In this document: positions 1 to 12,643 of the stretch, piece after piece
Position numbering within the stretch: position 1 is the first letter of the stretch
Layout of the letters: every line of letters starts with the position of its first letter
From: Marinobacter iranensis
GTDB lineage: Bacteria > Pseudomonadota > Gammaproteobacteria > Pseudomonadales > Oleiphilaceae
Direction: 5' to 3'
NCBI RefSeq assembly: GCF_029207565.1
Contig: NZ_JANCMW010000008.1
Location: 60,441-124,440, forward strand
DNA length: 64,000 bases
Notes under the pieces: model-generated
Seen by the model: the letters and a program-made list of their open reading frames with translations, nothing else
Told to the model about the DNA's origin: nothing
Databases searched by the model: none
Made by a program: the position numbers and the translations under genes

Positions 1-1127
<1,127 letters not shown>

Positions 1128-1156
1128 TCCCTGTAGTGCCCCTGTTCGGTACCAGT

Positions 1157-2266
1157 TCAGGCTTCTTCGTTGGACGTATCCCCGCAGAATACCTGCAGAG
1201 TAGCGTTCAGCTTCTGCATGTCCACGGCTTCGGTCACAATCGCATCACCAAGGGCCCGCAACAAGACCAGGCGCAAAGAGCCATCCACGTTCTTCTTGTC
1301 GACGGCCATCAAGCGCAAAAAATCGTCCGGTGTCATCCCGACCGGCGCGTGCCCGGGAAGATTTGCGCGCCCAACAATGCGCACCACCCTGTCCCGGCCC
1401 TCCTCTCCGATCATGCCCTGACGCAGGGAAAGATCCGCCGCCATCATCATACCCGTACCGACCGCCTCTCCGTGCAGCCAGTTGCCATATCCAGCGAATG
1501 TCTCAATAGCATGACCGAAGGTGTGCCCGAGATTGAGGATTGCCCGTAATCCACCTTCTCTTTCGTCCTGGGCGACAACCTCCGCCTTGCAGGCGCATGA
1601 GCGGTAGATGGCTTCTGACAGCGCCTTCGTGTCCAGGTCAATGAGCGACGCCATCTCCCGCTCAAGCCAGGCAAGAAAATCTGTATCCCGGATCAGTCCA
1701 TACTTGATCACTTCGGCAAGTCCGGCGGAAACCTCTCTGGGCAGGAGGGTCTGGAGGCTGTCGGTATCGATAAGCACCACTTCGGGTTGGTGAAAGGCGC
1801 CGATCATGTTCTTGCCCAATGGGTGGTTGATGCCGGTTTTGCCACCAACCGAGGAGTCCACCTGTGAAAGCAGGGTTGTCGGTATCTGGATAAACGGCAC
1901 GCCCCGTTGGTAGGAAGCGGCGGCGAAACCGGTCATATCCCCTACCACACCACCTCCAAGCGCCACCAGGGTGGTTTTGCGGGAATGGCGATTCTCCAGC
2001 AGCCGATCAAAGATCAGATTCAGCGTCTGCCAATCCTTGAACTTCTCACCGTCCGGAAGGACCACCACATCCACCTGCTTGCCAGGGAAGCAGGCGCGGG
2101 CGGATTCCAGATACAACGGCGCCACCGTCTCATTAGTGACAATCATGACCTGGGAACCCCTGACATAAGGGCTCAAGTCGTACCCGCCCAGCAATCCCTG
2201 CCCGATAATGATCGGGTAGCTTCGATCATCGAGTTCAACGCTCAGCTCACGCAGTGAATCACGCAT
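1157..2266 (-). CDS. aroB: 3-dehydroquinate synthase
   Basis: 369 aa, the usual length. It converts DAHP to 3-dehydroquinate, the second step of the shikimate pathway, in the cytosol with NAD and a divalent metal. Visible family motifs are GGGVVGD (104-110), [11 protein letters not shown] (135-145), AEVIKYG (184-190), GHTFGHAIE (247-255) and the metal-site His in WLHGEAVG (265). The start overlaps the aroK stop region by 8 bp, indicating translational coupling. The neighbours aroK and damX-like form the classic aroKB cluster. Confidence 0.97.
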   Translation of the reverse strand: MRDSLRELSVELDDRSYPIIIGQGLLGGYDLSPYVRGSQVMIVTNETVAPLYLESARACFPGKQVDVVVLPDGEKFKDWQTLNLIFDRLLENRHSRKTTLVALGGGVVGDMTGFAAASYQRGVPFIQIPTTLLSQVDSSVGGKTGINHPLGKNMIGAFHQPEVVLIDTDSLQTLLPREVSAGLAEVIKYGLIRDTDFLAWLEREMASLIDLDTKALSEAIYRSCACKAEVVAQDEREGGLRAILNLGHTFGHAIETFAGYGNWLHGEAVGTGMMMAADLSLRQGMIGEEGRDRVVRIVGRANLPGHAPVGMTPDDFLRLMAVDKKNVDGSLRLVLLRALGDAIVTEAVDMQKLNATLQVFCGDTSNEEA

Positions 2267-2825
2267 GATTTCTGCCTTCCTTACGTATTTGTCGTTTATG
2301 GCGCGGCGTCCTGGGATTAATCCGGTTGACCAGTTGTCGCACCACCAGCCGGGGGCTCTTACGGTCGGTAAACATGACTATATCGGCCAGCCTGGAGTAG
2401 ACAGGGTCCCGGATTGCAAAGAGGTTTCTGAGGACGGCTTCGGGATCATCATTCTGTAGTAGCGGGCGGTTACGGTCTCGGCGCGTTCTTTCAACCTGTT
2501 GCTCAATCGAGGTTTTCAGGTAAACCACAACCGCATCCCGCTTCAGATGTGCATGGTTTTCCTCTTTCATTATGGCACCGCCCCCGGTTGCCAGCACCGT
2601 CTGTGGGTACTCTGACAGTTCCGCCAACATCGCCGTCTCACGCTGCCGAAAACCGTCCTCCCCTTCAACATCAAATATCCAGGGAATATTGGCCCCACAT
2701 CGGTCCTCAATGATTCGGTCGGAATCGAGAAAGCGATAGCCCAGCTCTTTGGCCAGCATGCGACCAATCGTGCTTTTGCCCGCCCCCATTGGGCCAACCA
2801 GGACAACTCGTTTTGGCAAGGACAT
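2259..2825 (-). CDS. aroK: Shikimate kinase
   Basis: 188 aa. It phosphorylates shikimate at the 3-hydroxyl using ATP. Walker [10 protein letters not shown] is at residues 11-19, the DSD shikimate-binding motif follows at 34-36, then GGGA at 81-84 and the lid Arg region RNRPLL. It lies downstream of the pilQ terminator, so expression probably starts in the 128-bp gap or by readthrough from the pil operon. It overlaps aroB by 8 bp. Confidence 0.97.
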   Translation of the reverse strand: MSLPKRVVLVGPMGAGKSTIGRMLAKELGYRFLDSDRIIEDRCGANIPWIFDVEGEDGFRQRETAMLAELSEYPQTVLATGGGAIMKEENHAHLKRDAVVVYLKTSIEQQVERTRRDRNRPLLQNDDPEAVLRNLFAIRDPVYSRLADIVMFTDRKSPRLVVRQLVNRINPRTPRHKRQIRKEGRNHA

Positions 2826-2903
2826 AACTTCCGCTCATCTACATTCCGGCGCGTGAGAATAGCACAGCGTAACGCTTTCCATAAGTTTCGGAAAATGAAC
2901 AGG

Positions 2904-2939
2904 CAAAAAAAACCGCCGTGCAAAGACGGCGGCTTTTTC
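2904..2939 (-). terminator. Rho-independent terminator after pilQ
   Basis: A GC-rich hairpin with a 7-bp stem (CCGCCGT paired with ACGGCGG) is flanked by an A-run on one side and a T-run on the other, so it can work in both directions. On the minus strand it lies just after the pilQ stop and before aroK. Confidence 0.85.
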
Positions 2940-2953
2940 AAGTGCGGCCGGAC

Positions 2954-5089
2954 TTACTGGATCAGGTCGCTCTTGACGATCTTCGGTGTGATGAAGATCA
3001 ACAGCTCGCTCCGCTCATCTATATGCTCTGTGCGCTTGAACAGGCGGCCAATATAAGGAATATCACCCAGGAAAGGCGTCTTGGTGGTGGTCGTCGTCAC
3101 TTCCGACTGGAAGATTCCACCCAGGACTACCGTTTCACCGTTTCCAACCAGCACCTGAGTGGTTACCTCGTTGGTGTTGATCGCTGGAATACCTCCGGTT
3201 ACCTCACCACGGGAGTCCTGATTCACCACCAGGTCCATGATAATCTTGTCATCCGGAGTGATCTGCGGTGTTACCTCAAGAGACAACGCTGCTTCCTTGA
3301 AAGAAACAGAGGTTGCACCACTGGATGATGCCTCCTGATACGGGATTTCCTCACCGGACTTGATGGAAGCCGTCTGTCGATCGGCGGTGACTACGCGAGG
3401 CTGGGAAACCACTTCGGCCTGCCCGTCGCTCTCAAGAGCGGACAGTTCAAGATCTACCAGAAAGTCATCACTACCCCAACCAATGGCGAAGGAGGATGCG
3501 CCCTGGCCAGTAACACCAAGATCGACCGCCAATGCGTCCGGGAAGGTAATGGTGTTGTTTGTGCCCCCGGCAGCCTGACGGGCTTCTTCAACTGCGCTCT
3601 GGGAGCCACCCACTGAAAACACGTTGTCTCCACTAACGTCATAGGCAGCACCACCCCAACGTACACCCAGGTTTTCAGCGACATTCGTCTGAGCCCGCAC
3701 GATACGAGCTTCTATGGATACCTGACGAACCGGCACATCCCAGGTGGAAATAAGGCGACGGATTTCATCGAGCTTCTCTGCCGTCTCGCGAACACTGATG
3801 GTATTGGTTCGCGCATCTGAGGATACAAACCCACGAGACGAAATAAGTTCTTCGTCGGCCTGGATAAGAGAAACAATATCAGCGGCCTTGGCATAGTTCA
3901 CCTGGATAATGTCCAGTCGAACCGGCGCAAGTTCAGCGATCTGCTTGGTGGTCTCCAGCTCAAGCTTTTCACGGGCGGCAATCTCGTCCGCTGGCGCTAC
4001 CAGGAGTACATTGCCAATCTGCCGCTTGTCCAGCCCTTTGGTCTTCAGAATCAGGTCCAGCGCCTGATCCCAGGGGACGTTCTGCAGACGCAGGGTGATG
4101 CTACCGCTCACCGTATCACTGGCAACGAGGTTCAGACCGGTAAAGTCTGCAATTAACTGCAGCACTGATCGGACCTCAATATCCTGGAAGTTAAGGGAAA
4201 GCTTGTCACCGGTGTATGGGAACTTCTCTTCCCGACGGGACTCCGCTTCCTCTTCGGTCAGCTTTTCCACACTAACGGTAAACTGGGAACCAGACTGGTA
4301 GGCAATGTAGTCGTAATTACCTTCCGGGTGAATTTCTACAACGGCATCGCCGTCCTCTGTGAAAGTATCGATCCGGGTAACCGGTGTCGCAAAATCAGTA
4401 ACATCGAGGCGCCGGCGAAGATCATCCGGCACGCTGGTGTCATCCATCGTCAGGCGAATCCGGCCCCCGAGCTCTGACAGATCAACCGACGTGCTGGCAC
4501 TGCCCAGATCCACGATAATCCGGCCTTCACCATCCTGCCCACGTCGAAAATCAACACCCGCAAGCCCATTGCCTGACGATGAAGCAGATTGTCCTGAGGA
4601 GGTTGCATTGACTGAGGATGAAGTTCCCGAGCCGGAGGTAGCAGCAGCGGCTCCACCCTGGCTGCCGATTGTCACAATCAGGCTGTTCTGGTTACGAACC
4701 GTCTGATAGGGCGCCAACTCTGCCAGATTGAATATCAGGCGGGTGCGATCCTTGGTTTCGACGATCGTCATGCTTTGGGCATTTCCGCCACCGAGCGATA
4801 TATTGCGACTGTCCAGGCCGCTGGTCGTATCGCGAAGGTCCACCGCAATCCTGGCGGGTCGCTCGATGGTGTAACCGGTTGGTTCTGGCGGTTGGCCGTC
4901 AAACGCCAACCTAACCTCCACCCGATCCCCGGACAGCGACGAAAACGACACGTCTTCCAGCGTGACCGCGTTGGCCAGGCCGGATAACAACCCAAAAGCA
5001 ATCACGCCGACGTATACATTGAGTTTTCTGAACATCGCTAGCCTCGACCCCAAACTTTTTTGTTCATGCATGTTTCTTTCAATATTCAT
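2954..5089 (-). CDS. pilQ: Type IV pilus secretin PilQ
   Basis: 711 aa. It forms the outer-membrane secretin channel through which the type IV pilus passes. After a short N-terminal extension there is a signal peptide ending near ANA, then two AMIN-like beta domains (about 40-140 and 175-275), an STN/N0 domain (KLSLNFQDIEVRSVLQLIAD), an N1 domain and the secretin core ending VVLGGIFQSE...PFLGDIPYIGRLFK. The chosen ATG has AAGGAG about 8 nt upstream inside the pilP stop region. An internal ATG at residue 19 (MFRKLN) also has a GAGG box at good spacing and would give a more typical signal peptide. It is last in the pilMNOPQ operon. Confidence 0.97.
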   Translation of the reverse strand: MNIERNMHEQKSLGSRLAMFRKLNVYVGVIAFGLLSGLANAVTLEDVSFSSLSGDRVEVRLAFDGQPPEPTGYTIERPARIAVDLRDTTSGLDSRNISLGGGNAQSMTIVETKDRTRLIFNLAELAPYQTVRNQNSLIVTIGSQGGAAAATSGSGTSSSVNATSSGQSASSSGNGLAGVDFRRGQDGEGRIIVDLGSASTSVDLSELGGRIRLTMDDTSVPDDLRRRLDVTDFATPVTRIDTFTEDGDAVVEIHPEGNYDYIAYQSGSQFTVSVEKLTEEEAESRREEKFPYTGDKLSLNFQDIEVRSVLQLIADFTGLNLVASDTVSGSITLRLQNVPWDQALDLILKTKGLDKRQIGNVLLVAPADEIAAREKLELETTKQIAELAPVRLDIIQVNYAKAADIVSLIQADEELISSRGFVSSDARTNTISVRETAEKLDEIRRLISTWDVPVRQVSIEARIVRAQTNVAENLGVRWGGAAYDVSGDNVFSVGGSQSAVEEARQAAGGTNNTITFPDALAVDLGVTGQGASSFAIGWGSDDFLVDLELSALESDGQAEVVSQPRVVTADRQTASIKSGEEIPYQEASSSGATSVSFKEAALSLEVTPQITPDDKIIMDLVVNQDSRGEVTGGIPAINTNEVTTQVLVGNGETVVLGGIFQSEVTTTTTKTPFLGDIPYIGRLFKRTEHIDERSELLIFITPKIVKSDLIQ

Positions 5090-5100
5090 ATTGCCGCTCC

Positions 5101-5655
5101 TTAGCCCTCATTTTCATTCAGCGACAGCGAGCGTGGCCGCTCGACCCATCCGCCCCGGCCATTGGGAACGATTTCAATCAATTCAACCCGGGTTTCATTG
5201 ACACCGATAATCCGACCATAATTCTGACCCATATAGTTACCGGTGCGCACCCTGTGAATGCCGCCGGTGTTGTCCCTGATAAGGGCAAACAGACTTCCCG
5301 ACGTGTCACTCAGTGTACCCACCATCGAAAGCTCCTTCAGATCAAAGTTCTCAAGGACTTCTCTTGGTCGATCCAGATCCGGCTCAATGTCACTTTCGGG
5401 TTGCTGGTCCACCATGGTGAGCTGAATATCTATCGGCGGCTCGAAAGGCGCCCTGCGATCCGCCGCCGAATAACTGAACGCCTCATAGGCCTTGAACTCC
5501 GGCAAAGGTTCTACGTGTCCCCGGGGCTTGGCCCGGGTGTCCGCCATAAACTTGTCAAGATCGGAAAAGCCGCTTCCCTGGGAACATGCCGTCAGGAAAG
5601 CTACCAAACAAATACCCATCCAGGCTTTTGCCGCATGCTGTCTCGCCATGCTCAT
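5101..5655 (-). CDS. pilP: Type IV pilus assembly lipoprotein PilP
   Basis: 184 aa. It is a periplasmic lipoprotein linking the inner-membrane PilNO complex to the PilQ secretin. The N-terminus carries a lipoprotein signal with lipobox LTAC (Cys near residue 24) and is followed by a low-complexity linker and the C-terminal beta domain with the typical YMGQNYGRIIGVNETRVELIEI stretch. The start overlaps the pilO stop by 4 bp (ATGA), and pilQ follows after 11 bp. Confidence 0.96.
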   Translation of the reverse strand: MSMARQHAAKAWMGICLVAFLTACSQGSGFSDLDKFMADTRAKPRGHVEPLPEFKAYEAFSYSAADRRAPFEPPIDIQLTMVDQQPESDIEPDLDRPREVLENFDLKELSMVGTLSDTSGSLFALIRDNTGGIHRVRTGNYMGQNYGRIIGVNETRVELIEIVPNGRGGWVERPRSLSLNENEG

Positions 5656-6263
5656 TCTCCAGCCCGGTAGCGGTAGGTACGTGCAAGAACCTGCATATTC
5701 AGCTGCTCTCCGTCACCGCCTGTTGGTGTTATCGTTAAGTCATGCAATGTCACAATTCTGGGCAGGCTTGCCACACTACTGACAAACGTTGCCAGTTCAT
5801 GGTACGTGCCTGATACCCGGATACTGATCGGAAGCTCCGCATAGAAATCACGCTGCTGCTCTCCCTGCAACTCGACTTGCTGCAGCGCAAGACCGCTGCC
5901 CAATGCGGTATTGGTTATATCTTCCAGCAGTCCGGGCACCTCGGTTTCACTGGGGAGTTGACGCACCAGGGCGCCGAAGGTTTCTTCCATTTCCTCCATC
6001 TGCGCCTTGAAGACTTCGAGGTTCGCTACCTGGTAAGCCTTGTCTTCGTACCCTTTCCGGAGTTCCTGTTCAATATTTTCGACCCGCTCAAGCTGGGCAT
6101 ACTGGTCCTTGATAAAAAACCAGTAACCACCACCGAGGATCAGGCCGAAAATAATGATAGCCACGATCGCCTTGACCGGCGCTGGCCAAATTCCAGCATT
6201 GTTTACATCCAGATCATTGATATCAAATTCATTGAGGTTCTTGAGTGAGTCCGCGAGGCTCAT
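5652..6263 (-). CDS. pilO: Type IV pilus inner-membrane protein PilO
   Basis: 203 aa. It pairs with PilN in the inner-membrane alignment complex. One transmembrane helix (about 30-52) is followed by a coiled coil (about 55-100) and a ferredoxin-like periplasmic domain. It overlaps pilN by 1 bp and pilP by 4 bp, so the operon is translationally coupled. Confidence 0.96.
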   Translation of the reverse strand: MSLADSLKNLNEFDINDLDVNNAGIWPAPVKAIVAIIIFGLILGGGYWFFIKDQYAQLERVENIEQELRKGYEDKAYQVANLEVFKAQMEEMEETFGALVRQLPSETEVPGLLEDITNTALGSGLALQQVELQGEQQRDFYAELPISIRVSGTYHELATFVSSVASLPRIVTLHDLTITPTGGDGEQLNMQVLARTYRYRAGE

Positions 6264-6825
6264 TACTTATCCTCCCCTTCGGGCCCTGGTGTTTGTTGCT
6301 GTACCGACAGGTTAAACTGGCTATATCCAGCACGACGGTTGTCGGCAGCAGACACGTTTGACAGGTCGGGGTCAGTAAACCAGTCGGACTCTTCAAATCG
6401 TCTCATTAAGGCAGAGATCCGACTATTGGACTCTGACATACCGACAATCTCGACTGTCTCACCGGTTTTCGTGAGGCTGGTGTAGAACAAACCATCTGGA
6501 AGCGTACGGACCAGTTCATCAAAAACCCGCACAATAACCGGACGCTTACCCTGAAGATCCTGTATGACCTGCATGCGGGAAAGAAGCTCATCACGCTTGC
6601 GCTTGAGATCCTCAATCTCCTTGATTTGCTTGTCCAGTTGCTTGGTTGCCGTCTCGATATAGGCGTTCCTGGATTCTTGATAGGCAATGCGGTTGTCCAT
6701 GTCGGTTTTCCAGAGAAAGACCAGACCACCGGCAATAATGGCCGCACCCAATATCATCACCACAAACTGTTTCTGCTTCTCCGCCCGGAGTTCTTCGCGC
6801 CAGGGTCTGAGGTTAATCTTTGCCA

Positions 6826-6826
<1 letters not shown>
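6263..6826 (-). CDS. pilN: Type IV pilus inner-membrane protein PilN
   Basis: 187 aa. The short cytoplasmic N-terminus contains INLRPW, a variant of the INLLPW motif that docks onto PilM. A transmembrane helix (about 21-42) and a coiled coil (about 45-95) follow, then a periplasmic domain. The start overlaps the pilM stop by 1 bp. Confidence 0.96.
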
Positions 6827-8104
<1,278 letters not shown>

Positions 8105-10597
8105 ATGTCTCATTTGTTGCGTACATCTCGCCTGTTTGCATGGCTCTTTCTCACTGGACTCAGTCTCGCCACAATCGTGGCGTCAGGATTCTACCTTTAT
8201 CTCCGCCCGGGGTTGCCTCCTGTCGAGCAACTCCTGGACATCAGGTTGCAGACCCCTTTGAGGGTCTACAGCGCAGACGACAAATTAATAGCAGAATTCG
8301 GTGAAAAGAGAAGGGCACCGGTCACAATCGAACAGATCCCTACAATTCAGTTACATGCCTTCCTGGCAGCCGAAGACGCCCGTTTTTATGAACACTTCGG
8401 GGTCGACTTTAAAGGCCTGATGCGGGCTGCCATCGAACTGGTCTCCACCGGAGAGATCCAGTCAGGAGGCAGTACCATCACAATGCAGGTTGCAAAAAAT
8501 TACTTTTTGTCACGCGACAGGACGTTTATTCGCAAGTTCAACGAGATACTTCTGGCTCTTCAGATCGAGCGTGAACTGGACAAAAGCCGTATTCTCGAGC
8601 TCTATCTCAACAAGATCTACCTGGGCAATCGCGCCTATGGTATCGCCGCCGCCGCACAGGTCTATTACGACAAATCGGTGGCGGAGCTGTCACTGGCGGA
8701 AATGGCCATGTTGGCCGGGCTGCCCAAGGCACCTTCTGCCTATAACCCCCTTGCCGACCCACGCCGCGCGAAAGTTCGCAGAAACTGGATCCTGAGCCGC
8801 ATGCGGGACCTGGAATACATTACCGCTGACGCCTATGAACTGGCCTCCACTGCGCCATTGACCGCAAGCTACAATGCCCCGTCAACGGGAGTCGATGCCG
8901 ACCATCTTGCAGAAATGGCACGCGCCGAACTGGTCAGAAGGTTTGGCGATGCCGCCTATACCGACGGATACGAGGTAACACTCACCGTTGACAGCAAAAA
9001 GCAGCAGACAGCAACCAGAGCCCTCAGAAAAGGCCTCGAGGAGTACGATCAACGTCACGGCTTTCGAGGGCCAATCGGCCAGGTGGGCGAGGACGAGCTG
9101 GAACCAGGCAACCTTGACAACCTGATGGCGAACTACCCTATGATTGCCAACCTCGTCCCTGCGGTTGTCACGACTGTAAGGGACGACGACAACGAGGTTG
9201 ACCTCTACGCCCGCCAACTGGGCGAGTCGGTCATGGCGTTCAACACCATGACCTGGGCAAAACGCTACAAGACCGAAAACCTCACCGGGCCTGAGCCTGA
9301 GCAGCCCTCTGACGTAGTGACTACAGGCGATATTGTGTATGTGAAGCCAATTCTCGCGATGGTGCCCAGCCTGCCAACCGCCAACAATACCGAAGCCTCA
9401 GAAAGTAACGGCGACGTGACAGCCGCGAGCCTTCCAAAGGTCCAGCGCGTGGCACTTTCCCAGGTCCCCAGGGTAGAGGGCGCCCTGATATCACTTGACG
9501 CAAAAACCGGAGCCATTGAAGCGCTTGCCGGTGGGTACAGCTTTAGCCAGAACAAGTTCAACCGTGCAACCTCGGCTCAGCGACAGCCGGGCTCCACGTT
9601 CAAGCCATTCCTTTACCTGAGCGCCCTTGAACAGGGCATGACACCAGCAACCATCTACAACGATGCCCCCATTGTTTTTGACAACTCCGAACTCGAGACC
9701 ACCTGGCGTCCACAGAACTCATCGGGGCAGTTCTACGGCCCAACCCGGTTAAGGGAGGCCCTGTATCGGTCCCGAAACCTCGTGTCCGTGCGCTTGCTAC
9801 GGGACCTGGGCATCCAGAACACAATCGACTACCTGAAGCAGCTAGAGATCCCCACGGAAAATATGCAGAAGGATCTGTCACTTTCGCTGGGCAGCGGGCT
9901 TTTGACGCCAATGGACCTTGCTCGAGGGTTTGCGGTCATCGCCAACGGCGGCTATGACGTGGAGCCCTACTTCATCAGTCGCATTTCTGACGTCAATAAC
10001 GAGACGATCTTCGAGGCACCCGAGGTTATACTCTGTGATAACAACTGTGCCCAGAAACAGGAAAACATCGCCGACGAGGAAAGCGACACCCGGATAGCCA
10101 GAAGACTGGCTGATGAGCGCTCAGTTTACATTCTGCACTCGATGATGCGAGACGTTATCCGGCTGGGCACGGGCAGAAGGGCCCAAGCCCTTGGGAGGGA
10201 CGACATCAGCGGCAAGACCGGCACCACCAACGAACAGAAAGACACATGGTTTGGCGGCTTCAACCACGAAATCGCCACCACCGTTTGGGTCGGCTTTGAC
10301 CAACCACAACCTCTCGGCCGCCGCGAATTTGGCGCCAGCACTGCCCTGCCCATCTGGATTGACTACATGAAAGTTGCCCTGGAAGGCGAACCGCCATCGC
10401 TAATGCCCAGACCCAACGGGATTGTGAATATCCGCATCGACCCGGAAACCGGCAAGCGCGCAAGGCCGGGCCAGGAAGGTGCAATGTTCGAAATATTTCG
10501 CGAAGAGGATGCTCCGCCTCCGCTTGACCCTCAGGATGAATCACCGGGTGGAAGCGACAATGGCAGTGACAATGATCTGTCGAGGCAGATTTTCTGA
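8105..10597 (+). CDS. ponA: Penicillin-binding protein 1A (bifunctional)
   Basis: 830 aa, class A PBP that polymerises and cross-links peptidoglycan on the periplasmic side of the inner membrane. An N-terminal membrane anchor (about 10-32) precedes the GT51 glycosyltransferase with EDARFYEHFG (catalytic Glu90) and GGSTITMQ (121-128). The long middle insert (about 310-450) matches the OB-like domain of PBP1A. The transpeptidase follows, with STFK at 497-500, SRN, and KTGT at 704-707. Divergence from pilMNOPQ is the standard arrangement in Pseudomonas-like genomes. The ribosome-binding site before this ATG is weak. Confidence 0.97.
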   Translation: MSHLLRTSRLFAWLFLTGLSLATIVASGFYLYLRPGLPPVEQLLDIRLQTPLRVYSADDKLIAEFGEKRRAPVTIEQIPTIQLHAFLAAEDARFYEHFGVDFKGLMRAAIELVSTGEIQSGGSTITMQVAKNYFLSRDRTFIRKFNEILLALQIERELDKSRILELYLNKIYLGNRAYGIAAAAQVYYDKSVAELSLAEMAMLAGLPKAPSAYNPLADPRRAKVRRNWILSRMRDLEYITADAYELASTAPLTASYNAPSTGVDADHLAEMARAELVRRFGDAAYTDGYEVTLTVDSKKQQTATRALRKGLEEYDQRHGFRGPIGQVGEDELEPGNLDNLMANYPMIANLVPAVVTTVRDDDNEVDLYARQLGESVMAFNTMTWAKRYKTENLTGPEPEQPSDVVTTGDIVYVKPILAMVPSLPTANNTEASESNGDVTAASLPKVQRVALSQVPRVEGALISLDAKTGAIEALAGGYSFSQNKFNRATSAQRQPGSTFKPFLYLSALEQGMTPATIYNDAPIVFDNSELETTWRPQNSSGQFYGPTRLREALYRSRNLVSVRLLRDLGIQNTIDYLKQLEIPTENMQKDLSLSLGSGLLTPMDLARGFAVIANGGYDVEPYFISRISDVNNETIFEAPEVILCDNNCAQKQENIADEESDTRIARRLADERSVYILHSMMRDVIRLGTGRRAQALGRDDISGKTGTTNEQKDTWFGGFNHEIATTVWVGFDQPQPLGRREFGASTALPIWIDYMKVALEGEPPSLMPRPNGIVNIRIDPETGKRARPGQEGAMFEIFREEDAPPPLDPQDESPGGSDNGSDNDLSRQIF

Positions 10598-10601
10598 CCA
10601 C

Positions 10602-10638
10602 AAAAAAACCGGCGACTCAATAATCGCCGGTTTTTTTA
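10602..10638 (+). terminator. Terminator after ponA, probably bidirectional
   Basis: A-run, stem ACCGGCGA / TCGCCGGT with a small loop, then a seven-T run. It lies between the convergent ponA and maeB genes and has the tract on both sides, so it can end both transcripts. Confidence 0.9.
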
Positions 10639-10662
10639 TTTCCCGAAATCCGTTGATCTATA

Positions 10663-11928
10663 TCAGATGATATCGTCCATTGATTTCAGGGGGTAATGGG
10701 CTGGGTAGCCATTGCGGGCAACACCCGAGTCAACCGCTGCACGCGCAACCGCAGCCGGAACAACTTCCAGCAGGCGCACATCCATCGGCTTGGGAATAAT
10801 GTACTCCCGGCCAAACTCGAAACTCGCAACGTCATAGGCTTCGCAGATCTCTTGTGGAACCGGCTCTTTCGCCAGTTCGCGAATCGCGTGTACCGCCGCT
10901 ACTTTCATTTCTTCATTGATCGCAGTCGCCCTTACGTCCAGCGCGCCACGGAAAATAAACGGAAAGCCAAGCACATTGTTCACCTGGTTCGGGTAGTCCG
11001 AACGGCCCGTGGCCATGATCAGGTCATCACGGGTAGCCAACGCCACCTCAGGGCTGATCTCAGGATCCGGGTTGGAGCAGGCAAACACAATCGGGTTCGG
11101 CGCCATCAGCTTGAGCTGTTCCGCACTCAGAAGGTCCGGGCCAGAAAGGCCGAGGAATACATCCGCGCCGTCCATCGCATCGTCAAGCGTACGCTTGTCG
11201 GTGTCGTTGGCAAACATCGCCTTGTACTGGTTCAGATCGTCGCGGCCGGAGTGGATCACACCCTTGCGATCAAGCATGTAGATGTTTTCAGAGCGAACAC
11301 CGCAACTGATCAAGAGTTTCATGCAGGCAATAGCCGCAGCGCCAGCACCGAGGCATACCACTTTGGCTTCCTCAATCTTTTTACCCTGCAGTTCGAGGGC
11401 GTTGATCATGCCGGCCGCCGTCACAATGGCAGTGCCGTGCTGGTCATCGTGAAAGATGGGCACGCTACACTTCTCAATCAGCGCACGTTCGATTTCAAAG
11501 CACTCAGGGGCTTTGATGTCCTCCAGATTGATACCGCCGAAAGTGTCAGCAATACGCTCAACGGTTTCAATAAACGCCTGGGGGCTCTCAGAATTAACTT
11601 CGATATCAAACACATCAATGCCAGCAAAGCGCTTGAACAGTACGCCTTTGCCTTCCATGACCGGCTTGCTCGCCAGGGGACCAAGGTTACCCAGGCCGAG
11701 AATCGCAGAACCGTCAGAAATCACGGCCACCAGATTGCCCTTGGCGGTATATTTGTAAGCGTTCTCGGGGTCCTTCGCGATCTCGCGGACCGGCTCGGCA
11801 ACCCCGGGGCTGTACGCCAGGGAAAGGTCGCGGGAGGTCTTGGTGGGCTTGGTGATTTCAACACTCAGCTTACCAGGCCGCGGCTTGGCGTGGTATTCAA
11901 GGGCTGCTTCTTTCAGATCTTGAGACAT
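10663..11928 (-). CDS. maeB: Malic enzyme, short form (oxaloacetate-decarboxylating)
   Basis: 421 aa. It oxidatively decarboxylates malate to pyruvate with NAD(P). The N-terminal malic domain has TKTSRDLSLAYSPGVAEP and KGNLVAVISDGSAILGLG; the NAD-binding domain has CLGAGAAAIACM. The C-terminal phosphotransacetylase-like domain of E. coli MaeB is absent. The start was set at MSQDLK because homologues begin there; the frame stays open 32 codons further upstream. Cofactor preference cannot be settled from sequence alone. Confidence 0.93.
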   Translation of the reverse strand: MSQDLKEAALEYHAKPRPGKLSVEITKPTKTSRDLSLAYSPGVAEPVREIAKDPENAYKYTAKGNLVAVISDGSAILGLGNLGPLASKPVMEGKGVLFKRFAGIDVFDIEVNSESPQAFIETVERIADTFGGINLEDIKAPECFEIERALIEKCSVPIFHDDQHGTAIVTAAGMINALELQGKKIEEAKVVCLGAGAAAIACMKLLISCGVRSENIYMLDRKGVIHSGRDDLNQYKAMFANDTDKRTLDDAMDGADVFLGLSGPDLLSAEQLKLMAPNPIVFACSNPDPEISPEVALATRDDLIMATGRSDYPNQVNNVLGFPFIFRGALDVRATAINEEMKVAAVHAIRELAKEPVPQEICEAYDVASFEFGREYIIPKPMDVRLLEVVPAAVARAAVDSGVARNGYPAHYPLKSMDDII

Positions 11929-12114
11929 TGCCACTGTTCCGTTTGTCACGTTTAAGAGGTAAAAAGCCACCGGGCCTTGCCCAGCGGAGCGCGACATTAT
12001 GGCGCGAAGGTCCGTGTCAGACAAGGCCTTATTGGCCGTTTAGTAATCAGTCAATACGGCTTACTGCGTATACGCCCATAACAACAGCGCCCACGGGGAA
12101 AACCCCGCAAACAC

Positions 12115-12143
12115 AAAAAAAGCGCCCCGCAAGGCGCTTTTTT
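12115..12143 (-). terminator. Terminator after rpmE
   Basis: Stem AGCGCC / GGCGCT with a 6-nt loop and A and T runs on opposite sides, directly downstream of rpmE on the minus strand. It also precedes maeB, insulating the two genes. Confidence 0.85.
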
Positions 12144-12160
12144 CAGCATCAGTACCCGGA

Positions 12161-12382
12161 TCAGGCTTTCTTGCCACCGATACGGCCACCAAAGCGCTTC
12201 TGGAAACGGTCGATACGACCACCTGTATCCATCACTTTCTGCTTGCCAGTGTAGAATGGGTGGCACTGGGAACAAACATCCAGGCTCAAATCCTGGGTAA
12301 AGGTGGAACGGGTTTTGAGAACGTTACCGCAGGAACAGGTAGCGGTAATCTCGGCATACTTGGGGTGAATACCTTCTTTCAT
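12161..12382 (-). CDS. rpmE: 50S ribosomal protein L31, zinc-binding form
   Basis: 73 aa. It carries the zinc ligands CSCG and [10 protein letters not shown] of the Cys-containing form and the conserved FYTGKQK motif. The frame extends 7 codons further, but family members begin MKEGIHP, so that Met is chosen. It is divergent from priA, an order common in gammaproteobacteria. Confidence 0.96.
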   Translation of the reverse strand: MKEGIHPKYAEITATCSCGNVLKTRSTFTQDLSLDVCSQCHPFYTGKQKVMDTGGRIDRFQKRFGGRIGGKKA

Positions 12383-12643
12383 GGCGAACCTCTGTCGGGT
12401 CATGCCGCTACCAGATCACGGGACTGCCTGAATTGAAGGCAATCCGGGTGTCGGGCACCGCATGTTTGAATCAATTGACAAGACGGGGCACAATCATGCC
12501 CTGCCGGAAACAGACCGCGAATCTTACTTGCAATTCTGGTATCAGGCAAGCCCCGTACCGTCTTATGATCCCGCCCCGACACGGGAAACGCCAGATTGCA
12601 GGCACAAAACAGGATAGGCAGATACCGTGACACCCTCACCTCC

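Noticed and set aside
10696..11955. 419-codon open frame on the plus strand opposite maeB
   Set aside because: It is an exact antisense shadow of a well-conserved malic enzyme; the translation is His/Arg/Asn-rich with no recognisable motif.
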